Origin: Paragordius varius
Taxonomy: Eukaryota > Nematomorpha
Direction of reading: 5' to 3'
Length of the DNA: 64,000 nt
Assembly: GCA_964247055.1 (NCBI GenBank)
Contig: OZ176058.1
Coordinates: forward strand, 434,001 to 498,000
Shown here: piece by piece, positions 24,151 through 36,810 of the stretch
How positions within the stretch are numbered: the stretch's first letter is position 1
How the letters are laid out: each line of letters begins with the position of its first letter
Translations under genes and position numbers: made by a program
The notes under the pieces: model-generated
The model's database searches: none
What the model was told of the DNA's origin: nothing
What the model saw: only the letters and a program-made list of their open reading frames with translations

Positions 24151-25620
24151 GGAAAAATCAGCTGATATGAATAATAATTTCCAAATAATACGTCAATGTC
24201 ACATATTCTATACAATATTCAAATTATTACATTCGAAACATAAAATAACCCTAAAAATGTCTGAAATATTTAAAAAAATCAGCTGATATGGATAATATCT
24301 AAAAAAAAAAAATTAAATTTGATACTTGAATATAAAGTTAAAAAATAAAAACAGCTGATCTGGAGAGAGAATTAACTACTTATCAATATCAAACTAGTTT
24401 TACTCGAGCAATTTTGATTGAATAGATAATAATATACAATAAAGGCCTTAAAAACTACTGATTTTTGGGAAAATATGAAAACCATCACATTAACTTGTCA
24501 ATTATTTTCATAATTATTACATATTCTTGACATGCAAAAAAGTTTAGAAACTAAAAAACAGCTGATACTGATAATAATTCGAAAAAAAACATTAACCTAG
24601 ATTACTGATTTTCTCAAAATAACGCAAAAGAAAAAACAGCTGATCTGGATAGAAAAATTTAGAAAAAATTTGTTTTACCTACATATCCTCATACACCTTC
24701 ATGATTATTACATTTACAACGTGGACAATTATCACAAAAATATATAAAACAATTAAAATATCAGCTGATATGGATAAAAATTTTAAAACAAATATACGTT
24801 TTCATCACCATAAATAGTAATGCAAAAAAAGGATTATTTGATAAAAAGTTTACTGCAAATATGGTAAATTTACTCTAAAAAGAAGTAATCAGCTGATATT
24901 AATCAAAAATTCTAAAGATGACGTTTATCCACCATTAGATTACATAATTTTTTATGATTCCCTTTTAGAAAATTCAAATTATTCAACAATTAAACACAGC
25001 TTGAAAAAAACAGCTGATATGGATAAAATTTTAACAAAAATGCACGTTTTCATTACCATAAATAGTAATGCAAAAAAAGGATTATTTGAAAAAAATTTGC
25101 TAAAAATATGTTTTTATTACTCTAAAAAGAAACAATCAGCTGATCTTCAAAAATTTAGTATACATCTTTGCACCATCAGATTACATAATTTTTCATGACG
25201 ACCTTTTAGAAAATTCATAAATATTAAACAATCAAACATAGTTTGAATAAAAAATCAGTTGATATAGATAAAATTTTAAAAATGGTAAAATTTGTTAAAT
25301 TCAAGAATTGAGATACATAGACTACATTTAAAGTCATTACTAAAGAATGCAAAAAGGAAAATTAATTTTCTTGCAAAACAATCCTCAAAAATACGTTACT
25401 TTTGACCTAATTATTACATATTCTTTACATATGAACAAAAAAAGATTAATAATAATAGACACTTCAAAGAAAACAGCTGATCTGGATGATTTTATAAAAT
25501 ATTGGTTAATTGAACCAAAAAGATTGCAATATATTTATAAAAGCTAAAATTTTTATATTTTCGAATCATTACTCACGCAAAAAAAGAGAATATTATCAGC
25601 TGTTGGAAAAAATTCATAAA
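24151..25620. repeat. CAGCTG satellite array 2, degenerate edge
   Basis: Irregularly spaced cagctgat boxes and the sub-repeat 'attagattacataatttttt' / 'cagattacataatttttcat' match the degenerate edge 5241-6700 in order. The 65- and 66-codon frames here are repeat translations. Confidence 0.7.
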
Positions 25621-25639
25621 TGAATTATTTTACCCACAT

Positions 25640-25870
25640 TATTTAATCAAATATTTTTAATCTCGATGGTGTCTTTCATATATATTATATATAAAATATT
25701 TTTTTAAATTTTTAATCTCGATAACATATTATATATAAATTAAATAAATATATTTATATTTTAATGGCAATATGAATTGACAATTGTTAATCTACAATAT
25801 TTATATGCATATTTGTGCATCGCAGACGTAATAATAAATAAATTAATATATATATTTTAAAAAAATTTTA
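25640..25870. repeat. Right-hand junction of satellite, copy B
   Basis: The stretch from 25764 matches 6801-6893 with about one visible difference over ~95 bp. A short local duplication ('atttttaatctcgat') upstream is specific to this copy. Confidence 0.7.
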
Positions 25871-25949
25871 ATATATTAAATATTTTCAATTATTTTTCAA
25901 ATAGAATTCTTTTTTTGAGGCATTGATTGGGTAACATGTATAATATTAT

Positions 25950-26162
25950 ACAGTAGCATTCGATATTATACGGACAAAACGTAAAAATATAAAGACAAAT
26001 ATTTTTTTCTAAAGGCAATTATACTTTTTAAAACCTTTAATTCTCGTATATAAATACTCTAATTAAAATTGAAAATATGTAATTGATTGTATTACCAACT
26101 ACCTCTCTATTCCATATTTTGTCATTCAAAACAATGAGTTTTATTTAAATAAATAAGTTTAT
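25950..26162 (-). mobile_element. MITE-A, truncated by next copy
   Basis: The left arm acagtagcattcgatattat and reversed centre are followed, after 'taaataagtttat', by the next MITE-A. This is the same truncation as at 6966-7182. Confidence 0.65.
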
Positions 26163-26468
26163 ACAGTAAAAATTGAAAATTTACGAACAAAACGTGAAAA
26201 ATAAAGAAATATATTTTTTTCTAAAATACAACCATACTCTTTTAATCTTGATATTTTTAAGTATTACTCATTGTTTTAAACTAAAAAGTATATAATAACG
26301 AAATGTTAATTGGTAACACAATCCATTATATATTTTACGAATGTAATTTAATGTTTTTTATAAGATAAATTAAGGTTTTAAAAAGTATGGTGGTTGTCTT
26401 TTAGAAAAAAAATATTTCTCTTTATATTTTTACATTTTGTCCTCACGTTTAATTTTGATTTTTACTGT
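26163..26468 (+). mobile_element. MITE-A, complete
   Basis: Left end acagtaaaaattgaaaattt; right end attttgatttttactgta. It corresponds to 7183-7463. Confidence 0.75.
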
Positions 26469-26968
26469 ATAAACTTGATTAATTCAAATAAAACTCATTG
26501 TTTGAAATAGCAAAACATGAAATAGAGATATATTTACTAATACAATCAATTCTATGTTTTACAATGGTAAACTCAGTAGCTTATATGGGAAAGATTAAGG
26601 TTTAAAAATGGTTGTCTTTCAGAAAAAAATGCCTTTATTTTTACGTTTTGTCCGTATAAATTCAATTACTGTAATACAAAGTATGGTTGTCTTATAGAAA
26701 AAATTTTGTCTTTATATATTCACGTTTTGTCCTTTAGTTTATTTTCAATATTTACTGTAATTTCTGAAATATTAATTACCTTTTTTTGCGGTCTTTATAT
26801 TTTTACGTTTTGTCCTCACGTATAATTTCAATTTTTACTGTAAATATCAATAACGGAAACATATAATTAATTTCCCATAAATAATATGATTGTCTTTTAA
26901 TTAAAAATATTTGTCTTTATATTTCTACGTTTTATCCTTCCATAGTATAATTTCAATTTTTACTGTAT
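26469..26968. mobile_element. Tandem MITE-A right-end fragments
   Basis: Four successive right termini are visible, ending near 26673, 26758, 26841 and 26968, each preceded by 'tttgtctttatattttacgtt'-like text. Spacing shortens to ~85 bp, that is, the arm alone. Confidence 0.65.
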
Positions 26969-26979
26969 CAGAAATAATA

Positions 26980-27290
26980 ATTAGCATTTTGCAAAGAGCC
27001 AAAAATTTAATTTAGAATTAATGTATAGTGTATGGTGTGATAGACACGGGCAAATCTTTCTATTTTCATTTACTATTAATTAGGAAATAGTACATCATTT
27101 TTTTTTCAAATATTTATATTTTAAAGCCTGTGGTATATTCAATATTATGCTATATGTTTTTATTACATTAAATACTTTTATATCTTTACAACCAAAGTAT
27201 AAACATTTAGGAATTTCCATCTCTTTTATAGAAAGAGAAACAAAAATGATGAAAATTTGTTAATATATAGTTCATAATTTTGGAGCACAT
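26980..27290. other. Island shared with 8030-8348
   Basis: 'gtgtatggtgtgatagacac' 'gggcaaat' near 27028, 'agcctgtggtatattcaata' near 27125 and a 'ccatctcttttatag' box are in the same order as in block A. Its role is unknown. Confidence 0.55.
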
Positions 27291-27471
27291 ATAATAAAAA
27301 TTGAAATTATACGGACAAAAAATATAAAGATAAATATTTAATCTAAAAGACAACCATTTTTTTAACCTTTATATTTCTCATATAATCTATTTAATTACAA
27401 TTTTAAAATAAAGATTTAATTGTGTTAATATATCTCTAATTCAGACTTTGCCATTTAAAACAATGAGTTTG

Positions 27472-27839
27472 ATATGTATCCTTTATTTTATATAAAATTA
27501 ATTTTTTTCCGTTAAATGTGGGTATAAATATTTGGTAAAAAATTTGAAAAACAAGAGCTCTATGGCGTTTCTTATACATTTTTTGCAGAATATGATATTG
27601 TTAATACCATAGAGCTCTTGTATTTTCCATTCTTTACCAAATATTTATATCCCCTATTTAACGAAAAAAAATAAATTTTTGATAAAATAAAGGATACATG
27701 ACTGTATAATTCTTAATTTTTGCAAAATATAATATTGTTAATACCATAGAGTTTTTGTTTTTTCAATTCTTTACCAAATATTTATACCCATTTAAGTAAA
27801 AAAATAAATTTTTGATAAAATAAAGGATACATGACTGTA
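27472..27839. mobile_element. MITE-C with duplicated right arm
   Basis: The left arm (gtatcctttattttat) and first right terminus (aggatacatgactgta, ~27705) make one foldback. A second right arm repeats the 'taccaaatatttataccca' ... 'ggatacatgactgta' segment to 27839. This is the early form of the array at 31115. Confidence 0.7.
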
Positions 27840-28293
27840 AAAGGCCAAAAATTGTCGCCATATCGAAATCGGCGCAGAAGACAGAAACAAATATTGAAAG
27901 AATAAAATTTCATATCTAATTAAGTTCCGATCGAATAAAATGCTATAATTTTTTTAAAATAATATCTTTTATAATCCAGTTTGTTAACTATTATGTTATA
28001 AGATATAAATTTAAATAATTTAAATATATACGATAAGTATGAATAGATATAAAATTATGCCATCTTTATATTGGATTTTGAATGTATATAATTTTTATGA
28101 CTATAGGTAAAAGCAATTTTTTAAATATATTTTGATCCTTAGTTTTTCCTATAAAACATATAAATTTTTATTGTATATAATTTCTAAGACAAAAGGTAAA
28201 AATTACTAATAAAATGTATTTTGGTCCTTAGTTTTTCCTTAAAAACCCTTATTATCAAATTATAAAATATATATTTAATTGTATTACCATTAT
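27840..28293. repeat. Cassette D, fourth copy
   Basis: It starts aggccaaaaattgtcgcc, 'aatcggcgcagaagacag', then 'attatgccatctttatat'. The segment 'gatccttagtttttcct' is present twice, so an internal ~100-bp duplication has occurred. MITE-A follows. Confidence 0.6.
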
Positions 28294-28554
28294 ACAGTAA
28301 AAAATGAAATACGGACAAAACGTGAAAATATAAAGACAAATTTTATTTTTAAAAGACGACCGTATATATCATATTAAAAGAATTTAATGACAATCGTAAA
28401 ATATTTTATTGTTTATATTACCAATATATATTCTAACTTTGAAGTTTAAAAAAATGAGTTAATTTAAAATAATTAAGGTTAAAAATTGCCTTTTGAAAAA
28501 AAAATTGTCTTTATATTTTTACATTTTGTCCGTATAATTTCAATTTTTATTGTA
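28294..28554 (-). mobile_element. MITE-A, complete
   Basis: Left end acagtaaaaaatgaaatacg; right end atttcaatttttattgta. Confidence 0.75.
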
Positions 28555-28662
28555 TCTTTCCTTTTTTAACATTCAAAACAATAGATTATAATTTAAAAAC
28601 AATTTCAAATTGATTGTCTTGTCTTGAATAATTAATTATTTACACGATATTCCTTTAAAGAC

Positions 28663-28960
28663 ACACTGAAAAGAAATTATACTATGGACAAAACGTAAAA
28701 ATATAAAAACCAAAAAATTTTTCTATAAGACAACCCCATACTTTTTAAATCTAGATTTATATAAATATAACTCATTTGTTTTAAATGGTAGTGTGTAAAA
28801 GAGATATATATATTACTAACACAATCAATTCGTTATTTTAGAATCGTAACTAAGAAGCTTATATGAAAAACATTAAGGTTGTAAAAAGTATGGTTGTCTT
28901 TAAAGAAAATTTGTCTTAATATTTTTACATTTTGTCCGTATAATTTCAATTTTTACTGTA
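28663..28960 (+). mobile_element. MITE-A
   Basis: The left tip is damaged (cactgaaaagaaattatact); the right end ataatttcaatttttactgta is intact. The spacer before it ('tcaaattgattgtcttg') matches that before 11817. Confidence 0.75.
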
Positions 28961-29206
28961 ATTGCCATGCACTCTCATACACTTTTATTTACAGGTAATA
29001 AAAATTTCATAATCAGTAAAAAGGAATTATAGAAAACAGGCTATTATTTTCCTTTAAAAACCGAATATTTTTCTAATCTTTGATTATTTTGATATAATAA
29101 CCCAAGTGTTTAATTTCGTAATATATATTGGTGTGCTTTAAATATAGCTTACATCGGAAAAATCAAGTATGGTGGTTTTTAAGAAATAATATGTCCTTAG
29201 CTTTTA

Positions 29207-29491
29207 ACAGTAAAAAATGAAATTATACGGACAGGACCTATAAAAATATAAAGACAAATATTTTTTTCTAAAAGACAATGATACTTTTTAAGATTGATTC
29301 ATATATAATTCAATGTATCAAAATGCAATGTATAAAATAGAGATCTTTATTGAAAATACTATCAATTACATATTTAAAAAATATTATTGAATGATTTTAA
29401 TAACAATAAATTAAGGTGTGAAAAATATGTCTTTAAAAAATAAATCTTTATATTTTTATTTTTTTGTCCGTATAATTTACTTTTTACTGTA
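29207..29491 (+). mobile_element. MITE-A, complete
   Basis: Left end acagtaaaaaatgaaattat; right end ataatttactttttactgt. A right-arm fragment with no left arm follows at ~29545-29635. Confidence 0.7.
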
Positions 29492-29678
29492 AATTAATCA
29501 ATTATACAATTACTATTTAATTTTTATACTTTATGTTAGAAAATAGGTTAAAAAAGTTTGGTTGTCTTTTACAAAATAACATATTTGTTTTTTGATTGAT
29601 ATATTTTATCCGTATAATTTTAATTTTTACAATGTACTTTTGGACATCGTTTAAATTTATAAAACGAGGAAGAATAGT

Positions 29679-29960
29679 ACAGTAAAAATTGAAATTATAT
29701 GAACAAAACGTAAAAATATACAGGCATATAATTTTTTTTCAAAAGACAATCATACTTTTTAAATCTTGATTATTTTCAATATATCTCATTATTTTAATCG
29801 AAAATGTAATAGGATGTAAATGCGAAACCCCATCAATTTTATCTTGTACAGTGTGGTAGGTAAATATATTATATAATAAGATTTAAAAAAGTATGGTTGT
29901 CCAGAAAAAAATATTCTTTGTATTTTTACTTTTGTTTGTATAATTTCAATTTTTACTCTA
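29679..29960 (+). mobile_element. MITE-A, complete
   Basis: Left end acagtaaaaattgaaattat; right end tttcaatttttactcta. The centre 'gatgtaaatgcgaaacccca' is almost the same as in the copy at 10034, so the two form a recognisable subfamily or a duplicated pair. Confidence 0.75.
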
Positions 29961-30149
29961 AAGTGTTAATCAATTATACATTAAATATTTAAATTTTGTA
30001 AGAAAGAAAATAGGCCTAAAAAAGTATGGTTGTCTTTTACAAAAACATATTTATTTTTCGATTGATATTTGTCTTTCGATTTTACTGTATCTACTTTTAG
30101 ATCTTGTTTAAATTTATCATACGAAGAAATATAGTATTTTAAAAATAAT

Positions 30150-30460
30150 ATTAACGAGTTGTGAACAATAATATCCACTAGAAAAGGTTCATTACAAATT
30201 AGTCTAAAAGCTTATATGGTATTTTTTGTATGGGTTATCCATTTTCAAATTACAACGTATAATATTAAATACCAAGTTTTTAGAATACTATATTTTGTCA
30301 ACCGAATTAACTCATAAAATACTATAAATTTAAAGGGTTTTTTATTGAAATAAAGATTTATGACAAAAACCCAGTAGGAAATTGAATTATTCTACAGTCA
30401 AAATGTAAAAACATAAATACAGATATTTTTGTTAAAAGGATGTACTTGTTTAATTTAATT
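30150..30460. repeat. Dispersed block, copy B
   Basis: 'taacgagttgtgaacaataa', 'gaaaaggttcattacaaat', 'gtagtag'-free 'cccagtaggaaattgaat' match 10330-10590 in order. No gene is seen. Confidence 0.5.
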
Positions 30461-30655
30461 TTTTTACTCACATTCATTGCTTTAAACTTCGTATAAAAAT
30501 TGAAAAGAAAATTCTTATATCAAATAGTTTATTATGTTTAAAAAAATTATGGTCTCAAAAAATAGGTTTGTCTTTATGTTTTTACACGTTTTAATTGTAA
30601 ATTTCAATTTTAAGGGCAATTTTCATGTTTTAAGATAAAATTAAAAAAAAGGAGA

Positions 30656-30954
30656 TGCATTAAAAATTGATATTATAAGGACAAAACGTATGAAAGACAA
30701 ATATTTTTTTTCAAAAGACCATATGTTTTAAAACTTTAATTTTTTAAATATATCTCATTGTTTTAAACTACAAAGTATATAATATATATAAATGTATTTT
30801 GGTAACATAATGAAATATGTAAATTACGATTATAATTTAATATTTTATATAACAAAAATTAAGGTTTTAATAGTTATGGTTGGTTGTCTTTTGCAAAAAA
30901 TTTGTCTTTTTATTTTTACGTTTTGTCCATCCTTATAATTTCTGTTTTACGGTA
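30656..30954 (+). mobile_element. MITE-A
   Basis: The left tip is lost (cattaaaaattgatattata); the right end is ataatttctgttttacggta. It lies between two copies of the 'ttttaagggcaatttt' block. Confidence 0.7.
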
Positions 30955-31114
30955 ATTTTTTTAACTCATAAACTTTAATCTCCGTATAAAAAATATCTAC
31001 ATGATTTATGTTGGAAAATTAAGGTTCAAAAAATGTGTTTTTTTACATTTTAATTAAAAATTTTAATTTTAAGGGCAATTTTTTGTTTTAATATATAATT
31101 AATATAAGTGTAAA

Positions 31115-32028
31115 TACAGTCATATATCCTTTATTTTATCAAAAATTTATTTTTTTCCGTTAATGGGCTAATAAATATTTGGTAAAGAATGGAATAAACA
31201 AGAGCTCTATGGTAATTCTTAAACTTTTCAATGAATGATATGTAGAGTTTTTATTTTTTCAATTCTTTACCAAATATTTATAACGATATAAGTAAAAAAA
31301 TTAATTTTTGATAAAATAAAGGATACATAACTGTATAATTCTTATACTTTTTTGACAGAATATGATATTGTTAATATCATAAAGATCTTGTTTTTTTCCA
31401 TTCTTTACCAAATATTTATACCCATATAAGGAAAAAAAATTAATTTTTGATAAAATAAAGGATACATGACGACTGTATAATTCTTAATTTTTGATGAATA
31501 TGATATTGTTAATACCATAGAGTTCTTGTTTTTACCATTCTTTACCAAATATTTATACCGATTTAAGTAAAAAAAATAAATTTTTCATAAAATAAAGGAT
31601 ATATGACTGTATAATTCATATATTTTTTTGCAAAATATGATATTGTTAATACCATAGAGCTCTTGTTTTTTCAATTTTTTACCAAATATTTATATCCATT
31701 TAACGAAAAAAAATAGTTTTTGATAAAATAAAGGATACATGACTGTATAATTCTTATACTTTTAAGATAAGTATGATATTGTTAATAGCATAGAGATCTT
31801 GTTTTTTTCAATTCTTTAACAAATATTTATACGCGCATTTAACGGAAAAAAAATTAATTTTTGATAAAATAAAGGATACATGACTGTATAATTCTTATAC
31901 TTTTAAGATAAGTATGATATTGTTAATAGCATAGAGATCTTGTTTTTTTCAATTCTTTAACAAATATTTATACGCGCATTTAACGGAAAAAAATAAATTT
32001 TTGATAAAATAAAGGATACATGACTGTA
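31115..32028. mobile_element. MITE-C with six tandem right arms
   Basis: One left arm (tacagtcatatatccttta) is followed by six right arms whose termini, ...catgactgta, end near 31335, 31477, 31611, 31747, 31888 and 32028, a period of 134-142 bp. The last two units are nearly identical, so the newest expansion was recent. Only the right half was amplified, which breaks the symmetry of the original foldback. Confidence 0.85.
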
Positions 32029-32029
32029 A

Positions 32030-32386
32030 AAGCCAAAAATTGTCGCCAATATCGAAATCGGCGCAGAAAATAGAAACAAATATTTAAAAAACAAAATTTG
32101 ATACTAATTAAATTCCCCATCGAAAAGATGCTAAAATTATTTAAGATAATATCTTTTATAATCTAGTTTTGTTAACTATTGCCTTATAAAATATGAAATA
32201 AATAATTTAAATTTTTCTATTAAGGTCTTTCTATTTCTATAATTATGCCATCTTTATAATTTAAATGTATTTAATTTTTAAGACAAAAGGTAATCTTTTT
32301 GAAAAAATATATTTTGATCCTTAGTTTTTCCTTGAAATCTTATATTATCAAATTATAAAATATATGATTAAGTGTATTATTATTAT
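32030..32386. repeat. Cassette D, fifth copy
   Basis: It starts agccaaaaattgtcgccaat, 'cgaaatcggcgcagaaaat', with the 'attatgccatctttataat' box and 'gatccttagtttttcctt'. It follows MITE-C directly, as in the copies at 9691 and 27840. Confidence 0.65.
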
Positions 32387-32683
32387 ACAGTAAAAATTGA
32401 AATTATATACGGACAAATCGTAAAAATATAAAGACAAAATTATTTTCAAAAGACAACCCTACTTTTTTAAACCTTAATTTATCATATTAAAAACATTTAA
32501 TGTTAATCGTAAAATATTTCATTGTTTGTATTACCAATATATATTTCTATATACTTTGCAGTTTAAAAAAATGAGTCGGATTTATAATATTTAAGGTTTA
32601 AAATAGTATGGTTGTCTTATGAAAAAAATATTTGTCTTTAGATTTTTACATTTTGTCCATAGTATAATTTCAATTTTATTGTA
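32387..32683 (-). mobile_element. MITE-A, complete
   Basis: Left end acagtaaaaattgaaattat; right end ataatttcaattttattgta; reversed centre 'gtattaccaatatatattt'. Confidence 0.8.
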
Positions 32684-32782
32684 TCTTTTTGTTTTTTCGC
32701 AATCCAAAACAATAGATATATTATAAAAACAAAATTTCAAATTGATTGTCTCGAATAATTAATTATTTAGTGTTAAAGACAT

Positions 32783-33063
32783 ACAGTAAAAATTGAAATA
32801 CGGATAAAATGTAAAATATAAAGACATATTTTTTTTCTAAAAGACAACCATATTTTTTCAATCTTGATTTTTTAAATACAACATTAAACAACAAAATATA
32901 AAATAGAGAACTATATGTAACACAATTAATTATATATTTTTAAATTGTAATTATATAATTTATCTTGGAATAATTAAGGTTTAAAAAAGTATGGTTGTCT
33001 TTTGAAAAGAAATTTTGTCTTTATATTTTCACATTTTGTCCGTATAATATCAATTTTTCGGTA
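32783..33063 (+). mobile_element. MITE-A, complete
   Basis: Left end acagtaaaaattgaaatacg; right end atatcaatttttcggta. A TA microsatellite follows at 33072-33097. Confidence 0.75.

Positions 33064-33071
<8 letters not shown>

Positions 33072-33097
<26 letters not shown>
33072..33097. repeat. (TA)n microsatellite
   Basis: About 13 TA dinucleotides at the MITE-A / cassette F boundary. Confidence 0.9.
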
Positions 33098-33299
33098 ATC
33101 CTCATTTTCTAAACATATACTAGGCATAAAACATTATATATAATAAAATAATTTTTGAGTTAAAGGCAAAAACATTACAAAAAGTTGATTTATATCCATA
33201 CCATTGTCCTTTTACAATAATATGACCATGATTTAATACTTAGCTGTCATTGTTTAATTTTAAACTACAGTTTAAAATAGGTGCTTAGCTTACAATATA

Positions 33300-33628
33300 T
33301 ATCATTTGCAGTTCAAATTCACCCTTAAACAATTCAAATTCCCCCTTGAACAATTTAAATTCACCCTTAAACAATTCAAATTCACCTTCGAACAATTTAA
33401 ATTCACCCTAAAATAAATTATGTGTTTTTTAAGATTAAAAATTAGCTATATTTTTTTTTTAAAAAAAAAGAAATTTTGTTTAAAATTTAAATAATACTGA
33501 AAAATTATTAAACTATGCCATAAAAATATATTTAATTTTAATGATGAGTTATATTTGACTGAAATTTCATAATTTATTTTTAGGGTGAATTTGAATTGTT
33601 TAAGGGTGATTTTGAATTGTAAATGGTA
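33300..33628. mobile_element. MITE-B
   Basis: It runs tatcatttgcagttcaaatt to gaattgtaaatggta. The left arm has about five 21-bp units, the right arm two. Confidence 0.75.
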
Positions 33629-34082
33629 TATATTCAATTATTTTTATTTAGATGAGATAATTTGCTAAACTATAAATTTGCTTGAAATTTAATCAAATTA
33701 TTTTAAAACTATTTTTATTTTTCCCATCTTATTTACAGTAATTATAATTATCAAAATTAAAACTAAAATTTACTATTTTTTTAAAGAAAACAATATTTTT
33801 ACCTAGTTTTTTTCTACAGAAAACTTTTCATTTTCAAATATTAATTAAGAGTTTTCAATTTTATTTTCCCCCAAAAAATAACTTAATGTCCCTTATTATA
33901 GAAAATGTGTATATAGATATACATATGTAACAAATCAACATCCATGGAATTTTCATTTTCATTTATATATTTATTCTAATTAATAGATTAAACAATTTTA
34001 AAACCAAATTATAAGGGGTATATAAATATTTAGCTAAATTTTTAGCCATAAAGTTATTAGCTAAAAAAAGATGCTGTAAATA

Positions 34083-34395
34083 TACCATTTCCAATTCAAG
34101 TTTACCCTTAAACAATTCAAATTCACCCTTGAACCATTCAAGTTCACCCTTGAACAATTCAAATTCCTTAACTAATATATATATTTTTTAATATTAAAAA
34201 TTACCTATATATTTCTATATATTTTTAGAAAATAAAAATTTTGTATTAAATTAAAATACTACTGAAAAAATAAATAACTATGCCATAAAGATGTATTTCA
34301 TACTTATAATAAGTTATATTAGTTCGAAAACACATAATTTATTTTTTGAGGGTGAATTTGAATTGTTCAAGGGGGAATTTGAACTGTAAATGGTA
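34083..34395. mobile_element. MITE-B
   Basis: It runs taccatttccaattcaagtt to ttgaactgtaaatggta. The left arm has about four units, the right arm two. Confidence 0.8.
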
Positions 34396-34730
34396 TATTA
34401 TATTATATAAGGTTTTAGACTTCATTATTGATACATTTAAAAATTATTTGAAATATATTTATTACATATTCCGAATCAAAATTCTTTTAAAGATGCGTAT
34501 TTTATTTCATTTTTATTTATTGGTTGATATATATAATTATTTAGCTATTGTTTTTTTGGGGGTTCAAATTTTTTGATTATTCTTTTTTGGATGTGCCATT
34601 TAAATATTAGTTACTATATATTTTAGTGTTTTTTTAATCTATTCTCTTAATAATCCACTAATATAAATTATGAATATGCCATCTCTTTTACAAATAAAAA
34701 GACAATAAAATGGGTAAATATATTATATAC

Positions 34731-35324
34731 AGTCAATTTTCATATTGTGAACATATATTAAGCATAAAACATTATATATAATAAAATAAATAATTTTTAA
34801 GTTAAAGACTAAAACATTACAAGAAAGTTAATATTTATATCATCTTAAAATAATATGGCGATATTTTAAAATTTACTGTTATCGTGGAAATAATTTATTT
34901 TTGTTCGTTAAAATAATTATTTTTTAAAAGTTTAGTAAAAAATTTTAATGATGTAAAATGGAAAATCTAGTTTACACAGTATATTACATTATTTTTTAAA
35001 ATTGTAACTAAGATTTTAAAATTGAGTTATTTATATATATTTAGATTGATTTAATCAGCAAATCATATTTTCAATAAATTTAAAGCTACAAAATTTAAAA
35101 TAATTAAAATGGTATAAATTACATTAAAATAATCTTTAATCATCCAATAACATTAAAACAAATAAGTAGAAATAATAAAATAAATTTTACTGAAATTTAA
35201 AATTTATTAGTTTGCGCAAATTATATTAAATAATATTTGAATTTCATTTCAAAAATTGAAAAACTATATGGATAAATCCCCACAAAGGAAAAATGTCATT
35301 TTAAATTAATTGTTGATAGTTAGT
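34731..35324. repeat. Cassette F, trailing block B1
   Basis: acagtcaattttcatattgt ... 'ctagtttacacagtata' ... 'aatcagcaaatcatatttt' ... 'aaaatgtcattttaaatt' is colinear with 17059-17700 and 37201-37814. Confidence 0.6.
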
Positions 35325-35520
35325 ACAGTAAAACATCAAATTTACGAAAAAAATGATAAAATATATATAAAAAATCCTTAAAACTACCTAACAAAGGCCA
35401 AAATATATAATTAATTATGTTATCAATATAAATCTTTATTAAAAGTATGGGTGTCTTTTAGGAAAAAATATTTGTCTTTATATTTTTACGTTATGTCCAT
35501 TTAATTTCAATTTGTACTGT
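35325..35520 (-). mobile_element. MITE-A, internally deleted (~196 bp)
   Basis: Both tips are present (acagtaaaacatcaaattta; atttcaatttgtactgt), but about 90 bp of the centre is missing. Confidence 0.7.
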
Positions 35521-36117
35521 CATAAGTCAATCCTCATTTTATAAACATATACTACGCATAAAACATTATAAATAATAAAATAATTTTTGAGTTTAAGGCA
35601 AAACATTACAAGAAAATTAACTTATTTCTATACCTGACGATGATTTAATACTTAGCTGTCATTGTTTAAATTTTTTAAACTACAGTTTAAAATAGGTGCT
35701 TAGCTTACAATATATATTCAATTATTTTTAGACGTGACAATTTGCTATATAACTATAAATTTGCTTGAAATTTAAAATCAAATTATTTTAAAACTATTTT
35801 TATTTTTCCCAGCTTATTTACAATAATTGTATTTAAAAATAAAAAATTAAAAAATAAAATTTACTATTTTATAAAGATAAAAATTTTTTACCTGGTTTTT
35901 TCTACAGTAAATTTTACAATTTTAAATAATTAAGATTTACCAAATTTATTTTCGCCCCCCAAAAATAACTTATTGTCCCTTATTCCAGAAAATGTGTGTA
36001 TTGATATACATATGTAACAAATCCACATCCATGGAATTTTCATTATTTTAAATATTTATTCTAATTAATTGATTAAACAATTTTAAAACCAAATTATAAG
36101 AGGTGGTATATAAATAT

Positions 36118-36416
36118 TTACAGTTCAAATTCACCCTTGAACAATTCAAATTCACCCTTGAACAATTCAAATTCATTTTTGATAACTCATTATTAATATA
36201 AAATATATCTTTATGGCATAATTTATTATTTTTTCAGTATTATTTTAATTTAAAACAAAATTTTTATTTTTGAAAAATATATAAAATATAGGTAATTTTT
36301 AATCTTAAAAAACATGTTATTTATTTGAGGGTGAATTTGAATTGTTCGAGCGTGAATTTGAATTGTTTAAGGTTGAAATTGAATTGTTTAAGGGTTAAAT
36401 TGAATTGTAAATGGTA
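36118..36416. mobile_element. MITE-B
   Basis: The left arm atttacagttcaaattcac has two to three 21-bp units; the right arm, with four, ends ttgaattgtaaatggta. Confidence 0.75.
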
Positions 36417-36530
36417 TATTTCCAATTAATAGATTAAACATTGTTAAAACCAAATTATAAGGGGTAGTATATAAATATTTAGCTAAATTTTTACCATAAA
36501 CTTATCAGCTAAAAAAAGATGGTGTAAATA

Positions 36531-36810
36531 TACCATTTCCAATTCAAATTTACCTTCGAACAATTCAAGTTCACCCTTAAACAATTCAAATTTGCCCCTA
36601 ATTAAAATATATGTTTTTTAAGATTAAAAATTACCTATATTTCTATATATTTAATAAAAATTTTGTTTTAAATTAAAATAATACTGAAAAAATAAATAAC
36701 TATGCCATAAAGATGTATTTCATACTAATAATGAGTTATTTTAGTTTACATAATTTATTTTTAGGGTAAATTTGAATTGTTCAAGGGTGAATTTGAATTG
36801 TAAATATTAT
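36531..36810. mobile_element. MITE-B
   Basis: It runs taccatttccaattcaaatt to gaattgtaaatatta; the right tip is mutated. Confidence 0.7.

Larger units (their letters stand above)
33098..34730. repeat. Cassette F, copy B1
   Basis: Ordered blocks: tcctcattttctaaacatat, 'atatgaccatgatttaata', 'ggtgcttagcttacaata', MITE-B, 'gagataatttgctaaacta', 'aacatccatggaattttca', second MITE-B, 'gatgcgtattttatttca', 'ggatgtgccatttaaatatt', 'aatatgccatctcttttaca'. It is directly followed by the trailing block and then by copy B2 at 35521, so the cassette is tandemly duplicated. Confidence 0.7.

Noticed and set aside
31115-32028. Possible microRNA or hairpin RNA gene in the MITE-C array
   Set aside because: The hairpins are explained by the foldback element; without expression data no RNA gene can be claimed.
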